A stretch of 44,898 bases of DNA from CADCTM01 sp049671305 (lineage in GTDB: Bacteria; Cyanobacteriota; Cyanobacteriia; Cyanobacteriales; Coleofasciculaceae): positions 1 through 44,898 of the forward strand of contig JBATUR010000117.1 in NCBI GenBank assembly GCA_049671305.1. Direction: 5' to 3'. Below, in pieces: positions 34,077 to 42,922 of the stretch (its first letter is position 1; each line of letters opens with the position of its first letter). The translations under genes were made by a program, and so were the position numbers. The notes under the pieces were generated by a model. It was given only the letters and a program-made list of their open reading frames with translations, did no database searches and was not told the DNA's origin.

Positions 34077-34145
34077 ATTCTTTTATTATGCTTAAAAGAA
34101 GAGGGAGACTGCTCAAGAAGCGATAATTCTCTTACTTTGGTTGAA

Positions 34146-36653
34146 TTAAAACTGAATCGGTAAACTCAAACCTACCCCAACTGCTAAATTATTATCAGCT
34201 CTGACTCTCATGGTTTCAAAGGGTGTTGAACCGACTCGATTTGTCAGGTAAGCTTCTAATTGTAAACCAGCAATTGCGCTTTTTTCAGGAATTCCCAACA
34301 AGGAAGCAGGACGCCAACGTAAACCAACAGACCAAGGTATGATTGTTGCACGCTTATTGCCAATAAAAGCATTACCTTTACCACTAAAATCGTAACCGGC
34401 TTCGGCGATCGCTTCTAAATCTTTTGTTAAGGGAACTGATCCGCCAAAATTAAAGCCAGCCATTTGTAAACCATTACGTTGAATAAACCCCAAAGTTGGA
34501 GTTAGCCAAACTGCGCTGCCTCCTTTAAATTGATACTGCATTGGGGCAGAAAGGGTAATAATAAATAATTCCCCAACTTTTTCATCACTAAAAGCAAAAC
34601 CACCTTTTTCTAAACCAAGTTCTTGGAATCGATTCCGGTTATTATTAACTAGATTAACCAATACATTATTAGCACGAGCTACAGTTACTGCACCACTTAA
34701 AGTAAATGGATCACCATCAGCTTGATGTAAAAAGCGAACTTTGCCGCTAAATCCTAATTCTGATTCATCAACTGTGCCTGGAATGCTATTAAGAAAAGTG
34801 CCAATTTCTAAATCATCTAAAAGTCCATAACGAACTCCGGTTAAGAGTCCTTGACTACCTCCTTGTACACTCAGATTCAATTGCTTATTAGCAATAGTCC
34901 CACCATCTAATAAAGCAAATCCTGCCGAAGTATCAGGAGGCGGCTGTTGAGTTGAATTAAAATGTTGAGCAAGGCGCTGATTAGCACCAGTAATTCCCGG
35001 CAAATAAGTAATACCAATACCTAAGGAAGGATACTCTCTATCTGCTACCAAAGAAAGTGCGCCTGTATTACCCAAAGTATTAGAAACAAATAAATCGGTA
35101 GCTAATCGAGGATTGACTAAATAGCGTAATCCTGCATTAAAAGCAACGGTTTTAGTAGGCGATCCTGTGTCACGATTAATGGTATTATTACCTGTTAAAG
35201 GAACAAAGGCATCTCCCCATAAAAGTAATCTTGGATTGATTTGATAACTAACGCCTCCCGCTAAACCAAAAGTTGTTCCAAAACTAGAATTTGTCAGAGG
35301 AAGTATGTTAAAGTATAAAGCATTATCCTCTGGTAAAAAAGCAACTTTAGGAGATAAAGTAAACTGCAAACGTTCAGTAGGTTTATAAGTAAAAGGTAAT
35401 TCTAAAGAAGTGACAATTTGATTATTTTGTCCATTAGCAACAGCTCTAGTTGGTTGATAAAATCGATAAGGGCGTCCCGCATTTCCTAATGAAGCGGCAA
35501 CTACAGCACTTAATGCTTGAGTACCAGTTTCATTTTGCCAAATTCGTTGCTTTGCCTGTAAAGTAAATTCCTGAAAAAAGTTGGGTCCTGTACCATCTGG
35601 ATTAATTCTTTGGGCAAGAAATGGTCCCTGACGAACCGGACCTGAATTATCAACAGTTTGAGCATCAAAGGTTAGTTCTAAATTGTTAGTAACTCCCCAA
35701 TTTATCCCAAGGGTTGGTTGTCCAGTAAGCCCTGTTTGGCTGTCGTTTCCTGGAGGAAATGATTGACGATAACGCAGAGTAGTAAGTACTTCTCCCTGTC
35801 GTAATTGATCAGCAGTTGCCAGGATAGGTTGACGGCTATTTAAAGGACTTCTTGTTGGGTTTGTCAGTTTAGTAGATGTCGTTTCTGGCAGGTTTTGAAT
35901 GGGTGTTGCTTGAATTACTGAGTTGACTATGGGAATTAAATTTTGTCGTTCCTGGGCAGAAAGCTTTACTGTATAAAATTGATTATCTTGTTCCCAGATC
36001 AATGAAACAGCTTGTTCAGAATTAGGTTCTTCTAACAAATATCCTTGAAAATTATTAGCTAGAGTAATCGAGGGCGATGTAATATTATAATTGTTGAGTT
36101 CTTGTTTAAGATTAACAGAATTTTTTGACCGCGTTGCCAAACTACCGACGAAACAAGATTGAGATTTTTCTGGGCAGCTAAAAATGTTAATTAGTAGTTC
36201 TGGCTGAGTCTTTTGAGGAGAAATATCAAGATGATACTGGCTATTTATAGCCTTAAAATTATCGCTTAAAATAACTTGAGAAGGTAAGCGAATTACAAGA
36301 CCAGGTGGCAAGCTATCCCTAATTTTATCCAGGTAAGGGGTGAAAATATCAACAGAAGCTGTAGAAAATTTAACCGCATTTTCTACAACCAGATTAGATG
36401 GCTTTTGAATTGCTTGAAAATTGACTGCACCTGTTTTATTAGATAAATTTGTTTCGATTTCAGGAGGTGCAATAGCATTGAGAGGAATCTCTGCTTTTGT
36501 CTGTGATGATTTGATGCTACTCGGACTATTTTCGTTAAGGAAGCTGCTGGTTTCTGGTAGTGTTAAGGTTAGATTAGAATTAGCCTCAGCTTGAACACTT
36601 AACTCTGATGCTGCTAAAGCGGTTAGCGTACAAGCAGCAATTGAAATTCGCAT
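34146..36653 (-). CDS. Large outer-membrane beta-barrel-like protein
   Basis: 835 aa. A signal peptide (RISIAACTLTALAASELSVQA) is followed by a 270-residue Ser/Thr/Asn/Pro-rich region with three Cys (two in CPEKSQSC), then a long part made of alternating hydrophobic and polar strands separated by turns, ending in LSLPIQF with the terminal Phe typical of BAM-inserted barrels. The N-terminal region contains a predicted periplasmic domain (about 100-250). Function unknown; substrates are not predictable. It is followed by the ABC exporter. Confidence 0.8.
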   Translation of the reverse strand: MRISIAACTLTALAASELSVQAEANSNLTLTLPETSSFLNENSPSSIKSSQTKAEIPLNAIAPPEIETNLSNKTGAVNFQAIQKPSNLVVENAVKFSTASVDIFTPYLDKIRDSLPPGLVIRLPSQVILSDNFKAINSQYHLDISPQKTQPELLINIFSCPEKSQSCFVGSLATRSKNSVNLKQELNNYNITSPSITLANNFQGYLLEEPNSEQAVSLIWEQDNQFYTVKLSAQERQNLIPIVNSVIQATPIQNLPETTSTKLTNPTRSPLNSRQPILATADQLRQGEVLTTLRYRQSFPPGNDSQTGLTGQPTLGINWGVTNNLELTFDAQTVDNSGPVRQGPFLAQRINPDGTGPNFFQEFTLQAKQRIWQNETGTQALSAVVAASLGNAGRPYRFYQPTRAVANGQNNQIVTSLELPFTYKPTERLQFTLSPKVAFLPEDNALYFNILPLTNSSFGTTFGLAGGVSYQINPRLLLWGDAFVPLTGNNTINRDTGSPTKTVAFNAGLRYLVNPRLATDLFVSNTLGNTGALSLVADREYPSLGIGITYLPGITGANQRLAQHFNSTQQPPPDTSAGFALLDGGTIANKQLNLSVQGGSQGLLTGVRYGLLDDLEIGTFLNSIPGTVDESELGFSGKVRFLHQADGDPFTLSGAVTVARANNVLVNLVNNNRNRFQELGLEKGGFAFSDEKVGELFIITLSAPMQYQFKGGSAVWLTPTLGFIQRNGLQMAGFNFGGSVPLTKDLEAIAEAGYDFSGKGNAFIGNKRATIIPWSVGLRWRPASLLGIPEKSAIAGLQLEAYLTNRVGSTPFETMRVRADNNLAVGVGLSLPIQF

Positions 36654-36833
36654 AAATTTTACCCGACTCAGCCAAATAAGTATTAGTTTTGGTTGTAAAA
36701 ATCAACTTGGATTGCTACAAACAGCTACAGTAACCACAAGGAATACTGCTTTATAAAATGCTTATCAACTGATACAGGTATGATGGATAAAATCAGGAAC
36801 AATTGAGAGAAAAATGATAAGATTTATAGTAGA

Positions 36834-37544
36834 TTAGGCTTCAGAATTGGCACAAATTACCTCAAGTTTAGACCAACGTTCTCGCATCACCCCAGCCAGT
36901 GCTCTTAATCCCCATGCTTCACAGCGACGATGACCCACAGTAATTACATTAATCTTAGTTTTTAATACAGCAGCTTGGGCAGGTTGTCTCCATTGTCCTG
37001 TAAGATAAATATTGGCACCACGTGCGGCTGCCTCATGGACTAATACCTCTGTCATTGCGCCGACTACAGCAACTCGTGAGACTTGCTGACAATTACCAGG
37101 ATATGCTTGCTCTTTACCACCAAATATTTCGTCTATCTGACTACAAAAATTCTCAAAACTTTGAGGTAAAATTTCAGCAATCACACCAATTGGTCTTCCT
37201 TGTTTTTGCCCTAGTATTTCGATTTCTGACATTCCTAATACTTGCGAAAGTCTGGGATTGAAACCTAATGTTAGACGTTCATCAAAAGCAAGATGATAAG
37301 ATATAATGCCAATATCTTTTAGTTCGGGTTGTTCAAGTTCCAACTTCCAAGGTCGATGTAAAAAAATTGCATCAAGTTGTTGTTCAGTTATCCATTGTGC
37401 AATTTCTGTCCAAGGTTCTAAGGCTAAACCAATGCGACGAATGGGACGTAAAGAGTTATGATAGATACCGCCTTGCTCATCACCAAACTGCTGAACCGCA
37501 AAATATTGATCTAAAAATTGCGCGAGTTCGTCTAAAAATACCAT
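36834..37544 (-). CDS. Nif3-like (DUF34) dinuclear-metal protein
   Basis: 236 aa. Motifs of the Nif3/YqfO family are present: LDAIFLHRPW (57-66, the usual HHP), an HLAFDERLTLGFNPRLSQ region (84-101), a middle segment and the C-terminal VGHRRCEAWGLRALA with the His and Glu metal ligands. Here the second His of HHP is Arg64, so one of the usual metal ligands is lost. Nif3 members act as metal-dependent hydrolases or GTP cyclohydrolase-like proteins, but their role is debated. A GCTCCC-GGGAGC hairpin (37556-37573) lies just ahead of the start. Confidence 0.83.
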   Translation of the reverse strand: MVFLDELAQFLDQYFAVQQFGDEQGGIYHNSLRPIRRIGLALEPWTEIAQWITEQQLDAIFLHRPWKLELEQPELKDIGIISYHLAFDERLTLGFNPRLSQVLGMSEIEILGQKQGRPIGVIAEILPQSFENFCSQIDEIFGGKEQAYPGNCQQVSRVAVVGAMTEVLVHEAAARGANIYLTGQWRQPAQAAVLKTKINVITVGHRRCEAWGLRALAGVMRERWSKLEVICANSEA

Positions 37545-37671
37545 AGTGGATTTTGGCTCCCAACTTGGGGAGCAAAATTATCTATTAATAATTACCAAAA
37601 AAAAAGAGATTGGCGCAACAATTGAGTATCATCACAGTAAGAGATTACAACGGTAACGAAGAAGAACTTGT

Positions 37672-38307
37672 GTGATTATTCCAGAATCAGTGACATTTGA
37701 AGAAGCGATCGCCCTTACCCAGTCTTTGATGTCTCAAATTGAGACGGGATCACCCCAAGAAACGGAGGAAGCGATCGCACAATTAGTCAAAACCGAAGCA
37801 GGTGCAAGAGGTTTTTTTGTTACCTACCTAACATCAGAAGGTACTTTTGCCGATAGTGCCTCACCCGAAGTGATCCAAGCACTCCAAACCTCGCCTGATA
37901 TCGTAGCAGAACTTTTGGTAAAAAATCTGGCAATGTCCACCGCAACCGCAATTGCCCATCGTCGTGATAATAATGAACAAATGGCGCAAGGTTCAGACAG
38001 TGTGCGAATGCGTACAACTCGCCTAATTGAACAACTTGAATTGCCGAAAGTGCGGGAATTGGCACTAAAGCTACGAGAAAGCGCAGTAACAGGTGCTGGC
38101 AGCTACAAAACATTTCTGCAAACTTGGGGATATGATGCTGAACAAAGGCAGGTTATCTGTCAAGCATTAGATCGAGTATTACCGGAAGTTCCTCCTCCTG
38201 ATCCTGAAGCGGTTTCCCCTCCTGATCCTGAAATAGAAACTGCCTCTGCTGAAGTTGCTCCAATTCCTAATGCAGAAGTGCTAGAAATTCCTGACTCCCA
38301 ATTATAG
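37672..38307 (+). CDS. Conserved hypothetical protein
   Basis: 211 aa from a GTG start at 37672. It is mainly helical and acidic, with a middle segment SDSVRMRTTRLIEQLELPKV and a Pro/Asp-rich tail holding a tandem PPDPE duplicate (PPPDPEAVSPPDPE). I recognise it as a cyanobacterial-type conserved hypothetical but cannot give a function. No signal peptide. The sbcD-like gene follows after 93 bases in the same direction, so they may be co-transcribed. Confidence 0.75.
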   Translation: MIIPESVTFEEAIALTQSLMSQIETGSPQETEEAIAQLVKTEAGARGFFVTYLTSEGTFADSASPEVIQALQTSPDIVAELLVKNLAMSTATAIAHRRDNNEQMAQGSDSVRMRTTRLIEQLELPKVRELALKLRESAVTGAGSYKTFLQTWGYDAEQRQVICQALDRVLPEVPPPDPEAVSPPDPEIETASAEVAPIPNAEVLEIPDSQL

Positions 38308-38400
38308 ACTTCTTGGCAAAAGTTGCATTGAGGCTGGGGAAGTACAAAATTTAGTTATCCATTCCCAGGATACGCAGATGAAATCAGAGAAATAAATGCC

Positions 38401-39723
38401 ATGATTAAAATTCTTCACTTGTCTGATATCCACATGGGAAGCGGCTTTTCCCACGGAAGGATTAACCCAACCACCGGATTAAATACACGACTAGAAGATT
38501 TTGTCAAGACCCTGGCTCAATGTATCGACCGTGCGATCGCCTCCTCAGTTGATTTAGTCATCTTTGGTGGAGATGCCTTTCCCACCGCCACGCCACCGCC
38601 TTTTGTCAGCCAAGCCTTTGCCAGTCAGTTTCGCCGCCTCGTAGATGCCCAGATCCCCACAGTCCTCCTCGTCGGCAACCATGACCAACATTCACAAGGT
38701 CAAGGAGGAGCAAGTCTCTGCATTTATCGGACTTTAGGCGTACCTGGGTTTATCGTCGGCGACTCAATTAATACCTATCGCATTGAAACCCGCAGTGGTC
38801 CTGTGCAAGTAATTACCCTACCTTGGCTGACGCGCTCAACGCTACTGACGCGCCCAGAAACCGAAGGACTGGCAATAGCTGAGGTCAACGATTTATTAAC
38901 ACAACGCCTCGATCCTGTAATAGAAGGAGAAGTGCGACGCCTTGACCCAGACGTGCCCACAGTCCTCTTGGCACACCTAATGGCAGATCATGCCAATTTA
39001 GGTGCAGAGCGCTTTCTAGCGGTGGGTAAAGGCTTTACAATACCCCTTTCCATGCTGACCCGACCTTGCTTTGATTATGTGGCACTAGGTCACGTCCACC
39101 GCCATCAAAATCTAAATAAATCTAATGATCCACCAGTAGTTTATCCCGGCAGTATTGAGCGAGTCGATTTTAGTGAAGAAAAAGAAGACAAAGGCTATGT
39201 AATGCTGGAGTTGGAACGAGGACGCGCTAATTGGGAATTTTGTCCCTTGCAGGTGCGAACTTTCCGCACAATTGAAGTAGATATTACTACGGCAGCAGAT
39301 CCGCAAGCAGCATTACTAAAGGCTATTGGCAAAAAAGCAATTAAAGATGCCGTAGTGCGGCTGATTTATAAACTACGTTCCGAGCAACTAGATTTAATCG
39401 ACAACGGGGCGGTACATCAGTCCTTAAAAGAGGCTCATAGTTACACAATACGCCCAGAGTTAGTCAGTCAGTTGGCTCGACCGCGTTTACCAGAACTCGG
39501 TGTTGGTAGTAGCCTTAACCCAATGGAAGCCCTAAAAACTTACCTAAACAACCGAGAAGACCTCAAAGATATTACAGGGGAAATGATCGAAGCAGCACAA
39601 CGTTTATTGGCTGAGGATGAAGTTCATGATTTAGAGCTTGAGACGCCCCAAACCTTAAAAGTAGCTACTAAAGACAGTCTACAGAATAGGGAAAACATAG
39701 ATTCCCCTCTGCGACTGCTTTAG
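38401..39723 (+). CDS. sbcD: SbcD-type metallophosphoesterase (DNA repair exonuclease)
   Basis: 440 aa. The calcineurin-like active site is complete: LHLSDIHMGS (D-x-H), FGGDAFPT, VGNHDQH and GHVHRH, with a middle HLM motif. A C-terminal cap domain follows. SbcD (Mre11) works with the SMC-like ATPase SbcC to cut hairpins and process DNA ends. No sbcC is adjacent; it must be elsewhere if the pair exists here. In cyanobacteria this nuclease is often encoded away from its partner. Start at the ATG 38401. Confidence 0.93.
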   Translation: MIKILHLSDIHMGSGFSHGRINPTTGLNTRLEDFVKTLAQCIDRAIASSVDLVIFGGDAFPTATPPPFVSQAFASQFRRLVDAQIPTVLLVGNHDQHSQGQGGASLCIYRTLGVPGFIVGDSINTYRIETRSGPVQVITLPWLTRSTLLTRPETEGLAIAEVNDLLTQRLDPVIEGEVRRLDPDVPTVLLAHLMADHANLGAERFLAVGKGFTIPLSMLTRPCFDYVALGHVHRHQNLNKSNDPPVVYPGSIERVDFSEEKEDKGYVMLELERGRANWEFCPLQVRTFRTIEVDITTAADPQAALLKAIGKKAIKDAVVRLIYKLRSEQLDLIDNGAVHQSLKEAHSYTIRPELVSQLARPRLPELGVGSSLNPMEALKTYLNNREDLKDITGEMIEAAQRLLAEDEVHDLELETPQTLKVATKDSLQNRENIDSPLRLL

Positions 39724-39795
39724 TTTTTTCTGGTGAATGGTTCTCCACTACAAAACTAGTAGTTAGAGAAAGACGGTATTAAGAATTAAGAAGGC

Positions 39796-40053
39796 TTAAG
39801 GTGAAGTTGTGGGGGTGGGGGTGGCACCGTCCAAAGGTGTCGCAGTTGGGTCTACAGGTGTTACTTCAGGAGAAGACAACGTACCCGCTGGTGTCACGGC
39901 TGGTGTCACGACTGTTCCTGCTGGCGTTTCAACAGGCGAAACTGTAGGTGTATCAACAGGTGTCACCACAGGGGCGGTTTCTGTTTGGGGTTGGCAAGCC
40001 GAAAGTGCACTCATCAAGCCCAGCATCAAGGTAACGATAATTTTTGATTTCAC
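39796..40053 (-). CDS. Small PT-rich lipoprotein
   Basis: 85 aa from a GTG start at 40053, which has GAGG eight bases ahead; the ATG at 40077 would add eight acidic residues before the signal sequence. The lipobox ALSAC lies at the end of a short hydrophobic segment, so Cys becomes lipid-modified after signal peptidase II. The mature part is almost only Thr, Pro, Val and Glu in short repeats (TPVDTPTVSPVETPAG), a disordered spacer of the type seen on surface lipoproteins. No enzymatic domain. Convergent with sbcD. Confidence 0.75.
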   Translation of the reverse strand: MKSKIIVTLMLGLMSALSACQPQTETAPVVTPVDTPTVSPVETPAGTVVTPAVTPAGTLSSPEVTPVDPTATPLDGATPTPTTSP

Positions 40054-40599
40054 AGTTAAATCCTCACAATCATTCAATTTTCCGCTTCTATCCTATCCTT
40101 AAAGCAAATGTGCCTTTCGTGTCACCTTTTGCTTTAAAGACTTTCTGGCGTATTTTCTACTATAAAAGTCAAATGTGGCAATAGCTTTAGGGAAACTGCC
40201 CCAAGATTCCGCATTAGTAGAGGTGTGCCATTAACTCCACGCTAAACTACTCACCTCAACAATTGCCATCTCTTGGCTGGATGCATTTGTACTTTTGTAT
40301 TAATACGCTACTACTCTACCTAGATCTGTCACATCTGTCAGGACTTTTTTGAATTTTGATCGAGAAAGTTAATCGACTCAATCTGGCACAATCTATTACC
40401 TTATAGGACTTGCCTTGAGATTGCTAGTTAAGCACATTGCATATCCATCGGAAAACTGTATCATTTAGCCTTCTATCTGTAAAAATCATTAATACTCGCT
40501 CGGTGGTTGGTTAATTGCTATAGTGAGCTATTACCTCTAAATTCGTGCAAAACTCGGCAGATTTATGCCAAAGTTGAGGGTGTGAAATAAGTCTCTTCT
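40054..40599. other. 546-base intergenic region
   Basis: Divergent spacer between the lipoprotein and the exported protein at 40600. No ORF or RNA gene is recognisable and no strong hairpin was noticed; it presumably carries both promoters. Confidence 0.4.
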
Positions 40600-41031
40600 A
40601 TGTCTAAACTTCTGCCCACTATTTTTGCCGCAACCGCACTTTTTGTGAGTATTGGTATCCCTGAAATTCCTGTAATTGCTCGTTCTTGTGTGGCGGCAAC
40701 GAGTTGTGGACGGCAGCCTATTAAGTTTGTACCAGGACAACGCATTACAGTTGAGGTGGCTAATTTTACAAAAAATGTGTTGCGGCTGCAACGGGTTTCT
40801 AGCACTGAGCCCATTTTGATGAATCCGGGGCAGGTTCTCTCTTTTAGGCGCGGTGGTACGACGGAACCGAATTTTTCTTTGGTAATGTGGGATGCGCTCG
40901 GACGACCTCTGAAAGTCAATCTTATCAAACCAGAAGCACGGAAACTACGCATTGAAGTGCGTCCCGGTGGGCGTCCTCCAGGCGACCGCACTGTGTATCT
41001 CAAGGATGATGGTAGAGTTACGGTTTTTTAA
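40600..41031 (+). CDS. Exported hypothetical protein
   Basis: 143 aa with an N-terminal signal sequence (MSKLLPTIFAATALFVSIGI, then PEIPVIA). The mature part has two Cys (SC and SCG) six residues apart, a beta-rich core (PGQRITVEVANFTKN, VLRLQRVSS, PGQVLSFRR) and a basic C-terminus with RPGGRPPGDRT. It may be a periplasmic or secreted small beta-domain. Family not recognised. Confidence 0.75.
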   Translation: MSKLLPTIFAATALFVSIGIPEIPVIARSCVAATSCGRQPIKFVPGQRITVEVANFTKNVLRLQRVSSTEPILMNPGQVLSFRRGGTTEPNFSLVMWDALGRPLKVNLIKPEARKLRIEVRPGGRPPGDRTVYLKDDGRVTVF

Positions 41032-41096
41032 GCTACCGTCTCAAAATCAAGCAAGTATTGCTCAAAAAATATCATCAACTGAAAGCCAAGAAAAAA

Positions 41097-41117
41097 CCCT
41101 CGGCTTTTGGCTGAGGG
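41097..41117 (-). terminator. Orphan terminator-like hairpin
   Basis: On the minus strand CCCTCAGCCAAAAGCCGAGGG is followed by six T residues, an intrinsic terminator shape, yet no minus-strand gene lies upstream. On the plus strand the hairpin follows the exported protein's stop by 65 bases without a T-run. Confidence 0.6.
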
Positions 41118-41232
41118 CGGTCATCAGGGTGCATCTATTAATTGCTTATTTCGCCAGAGTTTTTCTAAAATCAGGAAGAATTAGAAAAAGGTAATTAGAT
41201 TTTTTGGTATTGGTCTTAACGTAGTACAAACG

Positions 41233-42159
41233 ATGGCAGATATTCGCAATCTCCTCAACCAAATTGCTGCTCAAGAATCTCAATTAGTTGAGACTCAATT
41301 TCTCGCGCCTTGTGTGCCGGGAGGGCTGGTGCGGACTGCTGTATGCAATATTGTTTATACTTTTGCTCCTCAACCGCCAGATTTTGAGGGATGGGGCATT
41401 TTTCAGCCTGTTGATGGCAAAACGGCGGCAGTTGTTGAGGAAGCTAGCTTGCCACAGTTAGCAGAATATCTCAAACTGCTGAAGCCTTGGCGCTTGCGAC
41501 TGGCTTATTTGTGGCAAGGACAAACTTGGCTAGCTTATCCGGTTAATGAGTCGGATATGCAGCAACGCTTGGGTGTGGCTAAACCTGTGCTGGTGCATTT
41601 GGTGACGGAAGCAACGGCTTTTGAGGCAATTATGGCGCGGTTTGATGGTGCTGCTTGGTGGTTTGATGAAATTGATCGCAGGGCTGATCCTCAAGCAGCA
41701 GAACAGCTTAAGGAGTCTTTGAGGCAGGTTAGGCTGCCAGAAGTTGTTAGATTTGCGGGTATGACGCCGGAGATGTTGACGGTGTACGATTTGGCATGGC
41801 GGCAGTCGGAGGCTTATCAGGTGCAGCAGGAGGCGGCGCAAAGACAGCCACGCGCCCAACCAAGGCAGCATCGGCGTCATCAAATTCCCAGCCCTTTAAG
41901 GCGGCGGCAGCGCACAGAGGAAGGGCGTTTGCGGGAGGCTTTGCAGATGGGTGGTGGAGATTTGCAGGCTTTTCGCGACCAGGGTGAGTTTTGGCAGGTT
42001 GAATGGATGACTTGTAATGGTGAACGTCATACCTCGGCAATTTCTAAGGGTGATTTGACGGTGATTAGTTCGGGGATTTGTTTGAGTGGAGGCGATCGCA
42101 ATTTTGATTTGCAGTCTTTGGTTGGTGTAATTGAAGCACGTGATAACTGGGATTTTTAA
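41233..42159 (+). CDS. Conserved cyanobacterial hypothetical protein
   Basis: 308 aa, soluble, no signal peptide. The N-terminal 190 residues are a mixed alpha/beta domain (LLNQIAAQESQLVETQFLAP; GGLVRTAVCNIVYTF); a basic, Arg/Gln-rich linker follows (QRQPRAQPRQHRRHQIP), then an 80-residue C-terminal part (LREALQMGGGDLQAF ... WQVEWMTCNGERHTS). Function unknown. The Arg-rich linker could contact nucleic acid, which is only a guess. A strong terminator follows. Confidence 0.75.
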   Translation: MADIRNLLNQIAAQESQLVETQFLAPCVPGGLVRTAVCNIVYTFAPQPPDFEGWGIFQPVDGKTAAVVEEASLPQLAEYLKLLKPWRLRLAYLWQGQTWLAYPVNESDMQQRLGVAKPVLVHLVTEATAFEAIMARFDGAAWWFDEIDRRADPQAAEQLKESLRQVRLPEVVRFAGMTPEMLTVYDLAWRQSEAYQVQQEAAQRQPRAQPRQHRRHQIPSPLRRRQRTEEGRLREALQMGGGDLQAFRDQGEFWQVEWMTCNGERHTSAISKGDLTVISSGICLSGGDRNFDLQSLVGVIEARDNWDF

Positions 42160-42183
42160 GTTTTTGACTTGAGTTTGTATCTG

Positions 42184-42214
42184 GGAGTGTATTATCGTAC
42201 ACTCCTATTTTTTT
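42184..42214 (+). terminator. Rho-independent terminator
   Basis: GGAGTGTA and TACACTCC close a 6-base loop and are followed by TATTTTTTT, 25 bases past the stop of the 308-aa gene. Confidence 0.92.
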
Positions 42215-42353
42215 GAAGAGTAAAAATGCTTAGTATTAGTATTAATGATTAATATTTAAAGATCTGATTAGAAAAAGTTGATTAATAAAAATAAAATTGC
42301 TAACTTAATAAATAAGAAAACAAGTTCATCAGTTTCTACTCGGAGGAAAGCTT

Positions 42354-42563
42354 ATGTTGGCATTAGTAATTGTGTTAGTAGCTGGCTGGTTTCTCGCTTC
42401 TGCAATTGGTACTTGGGCTTACTTTGTTAGTCAGTCTGATGCAAATATTGTACCTTTTGCAAATTTGAAATCTGAAACTTATCAATTCTTACGCGAACAA
42501 CGTGCCTTAAAGCTAAAAGCTGGTCCAAAAATTCGCTCAGGACAAATGAACAGTGTTTATTAA
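42354..42563 (+). CDS. Small one-helix membrane protein
   Basis: 69 aa. The N-terminus is a membrane helix (LALVIVLVAGWFLASAIGTW) followed by a short charged tail. GGAGG sits eight bases ahead of the ATG, an unusually good ribosome-binding site for this window, and a strong terminator follows at 42637, so it is a one-gene transcript. Small one-helix proteins in cyanobacteria often associate with photosynthetic or NDH complexes, but nothing here points to one. Confidence 0.8.
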   Translation: MLALVIVLVAGWFLASAIGTWAYFVSQSDANIVPFANLKSETYQFLREQRALKLKAGPKIRSGQMNSVY

Positions 42564-42636
42564 TGTAGAAATAAGGAAATAAAAACAACATACTATCTAC
42601 TCTACGGTTCTCAGAATTGGTTAACTCAATCTCCCG

Positions 42637-42664
42637 CCCCGGCATTGCTGCTGGGGTTTTTATT
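42637..42664 (+). terminator. Rho-independent terminator
   Basis: CCCCGGCA and TGCTGGGG (one wobble) around TTGC, followed by TTTTTATTATT. It lies 73 bases past the stop of the small membrane protein gene. Confidence 0.88.
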
Positions 42665-42672
42665 ATTTATAA

Positions 42673-42777
42673 TTTCTAGGTGAAGAATATTGGATACCTG
42701 CTGCCGAGTTAGAGAAATTTAATCAAAATATTGTCGGAAAAATTGAAGTAATTGCAGAATTTAGACCAGAAAAGTAA
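42673..42777 (+). pseudogene. Remnant of a conserved hypothetical gene (C-terminal end only)
   Basis: A 34-codon open stretch ending in TAA reads FLGEEYWIPAAELEKFNQNI followed by VGKIEVIAEFRPEK. This looks like the conserved C-terminus of a small protein, but there is no start codon and a stop lies right before it in frame. It is best seen as the leftover of a deleted gene. Confidence 0.6.
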
Positions 42778-42922
42778 ATAAAGGCGTAAACTAGATGATG
42801 CTTCTACTTTATGCTTAAAGGTAAGCACCTTTCCTGTTTAAAAGAGGCGATCGGCTTTTTTCTTGGTACATACTAACAATGCCAGGAAGCAAACACCCCC
42901 TGTTAATAGCTGACAACACGTG

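Noticed and set aside
38401..39723. An SbcCD operon
   Set aside because: No SMC-like sbcC is present on either side.
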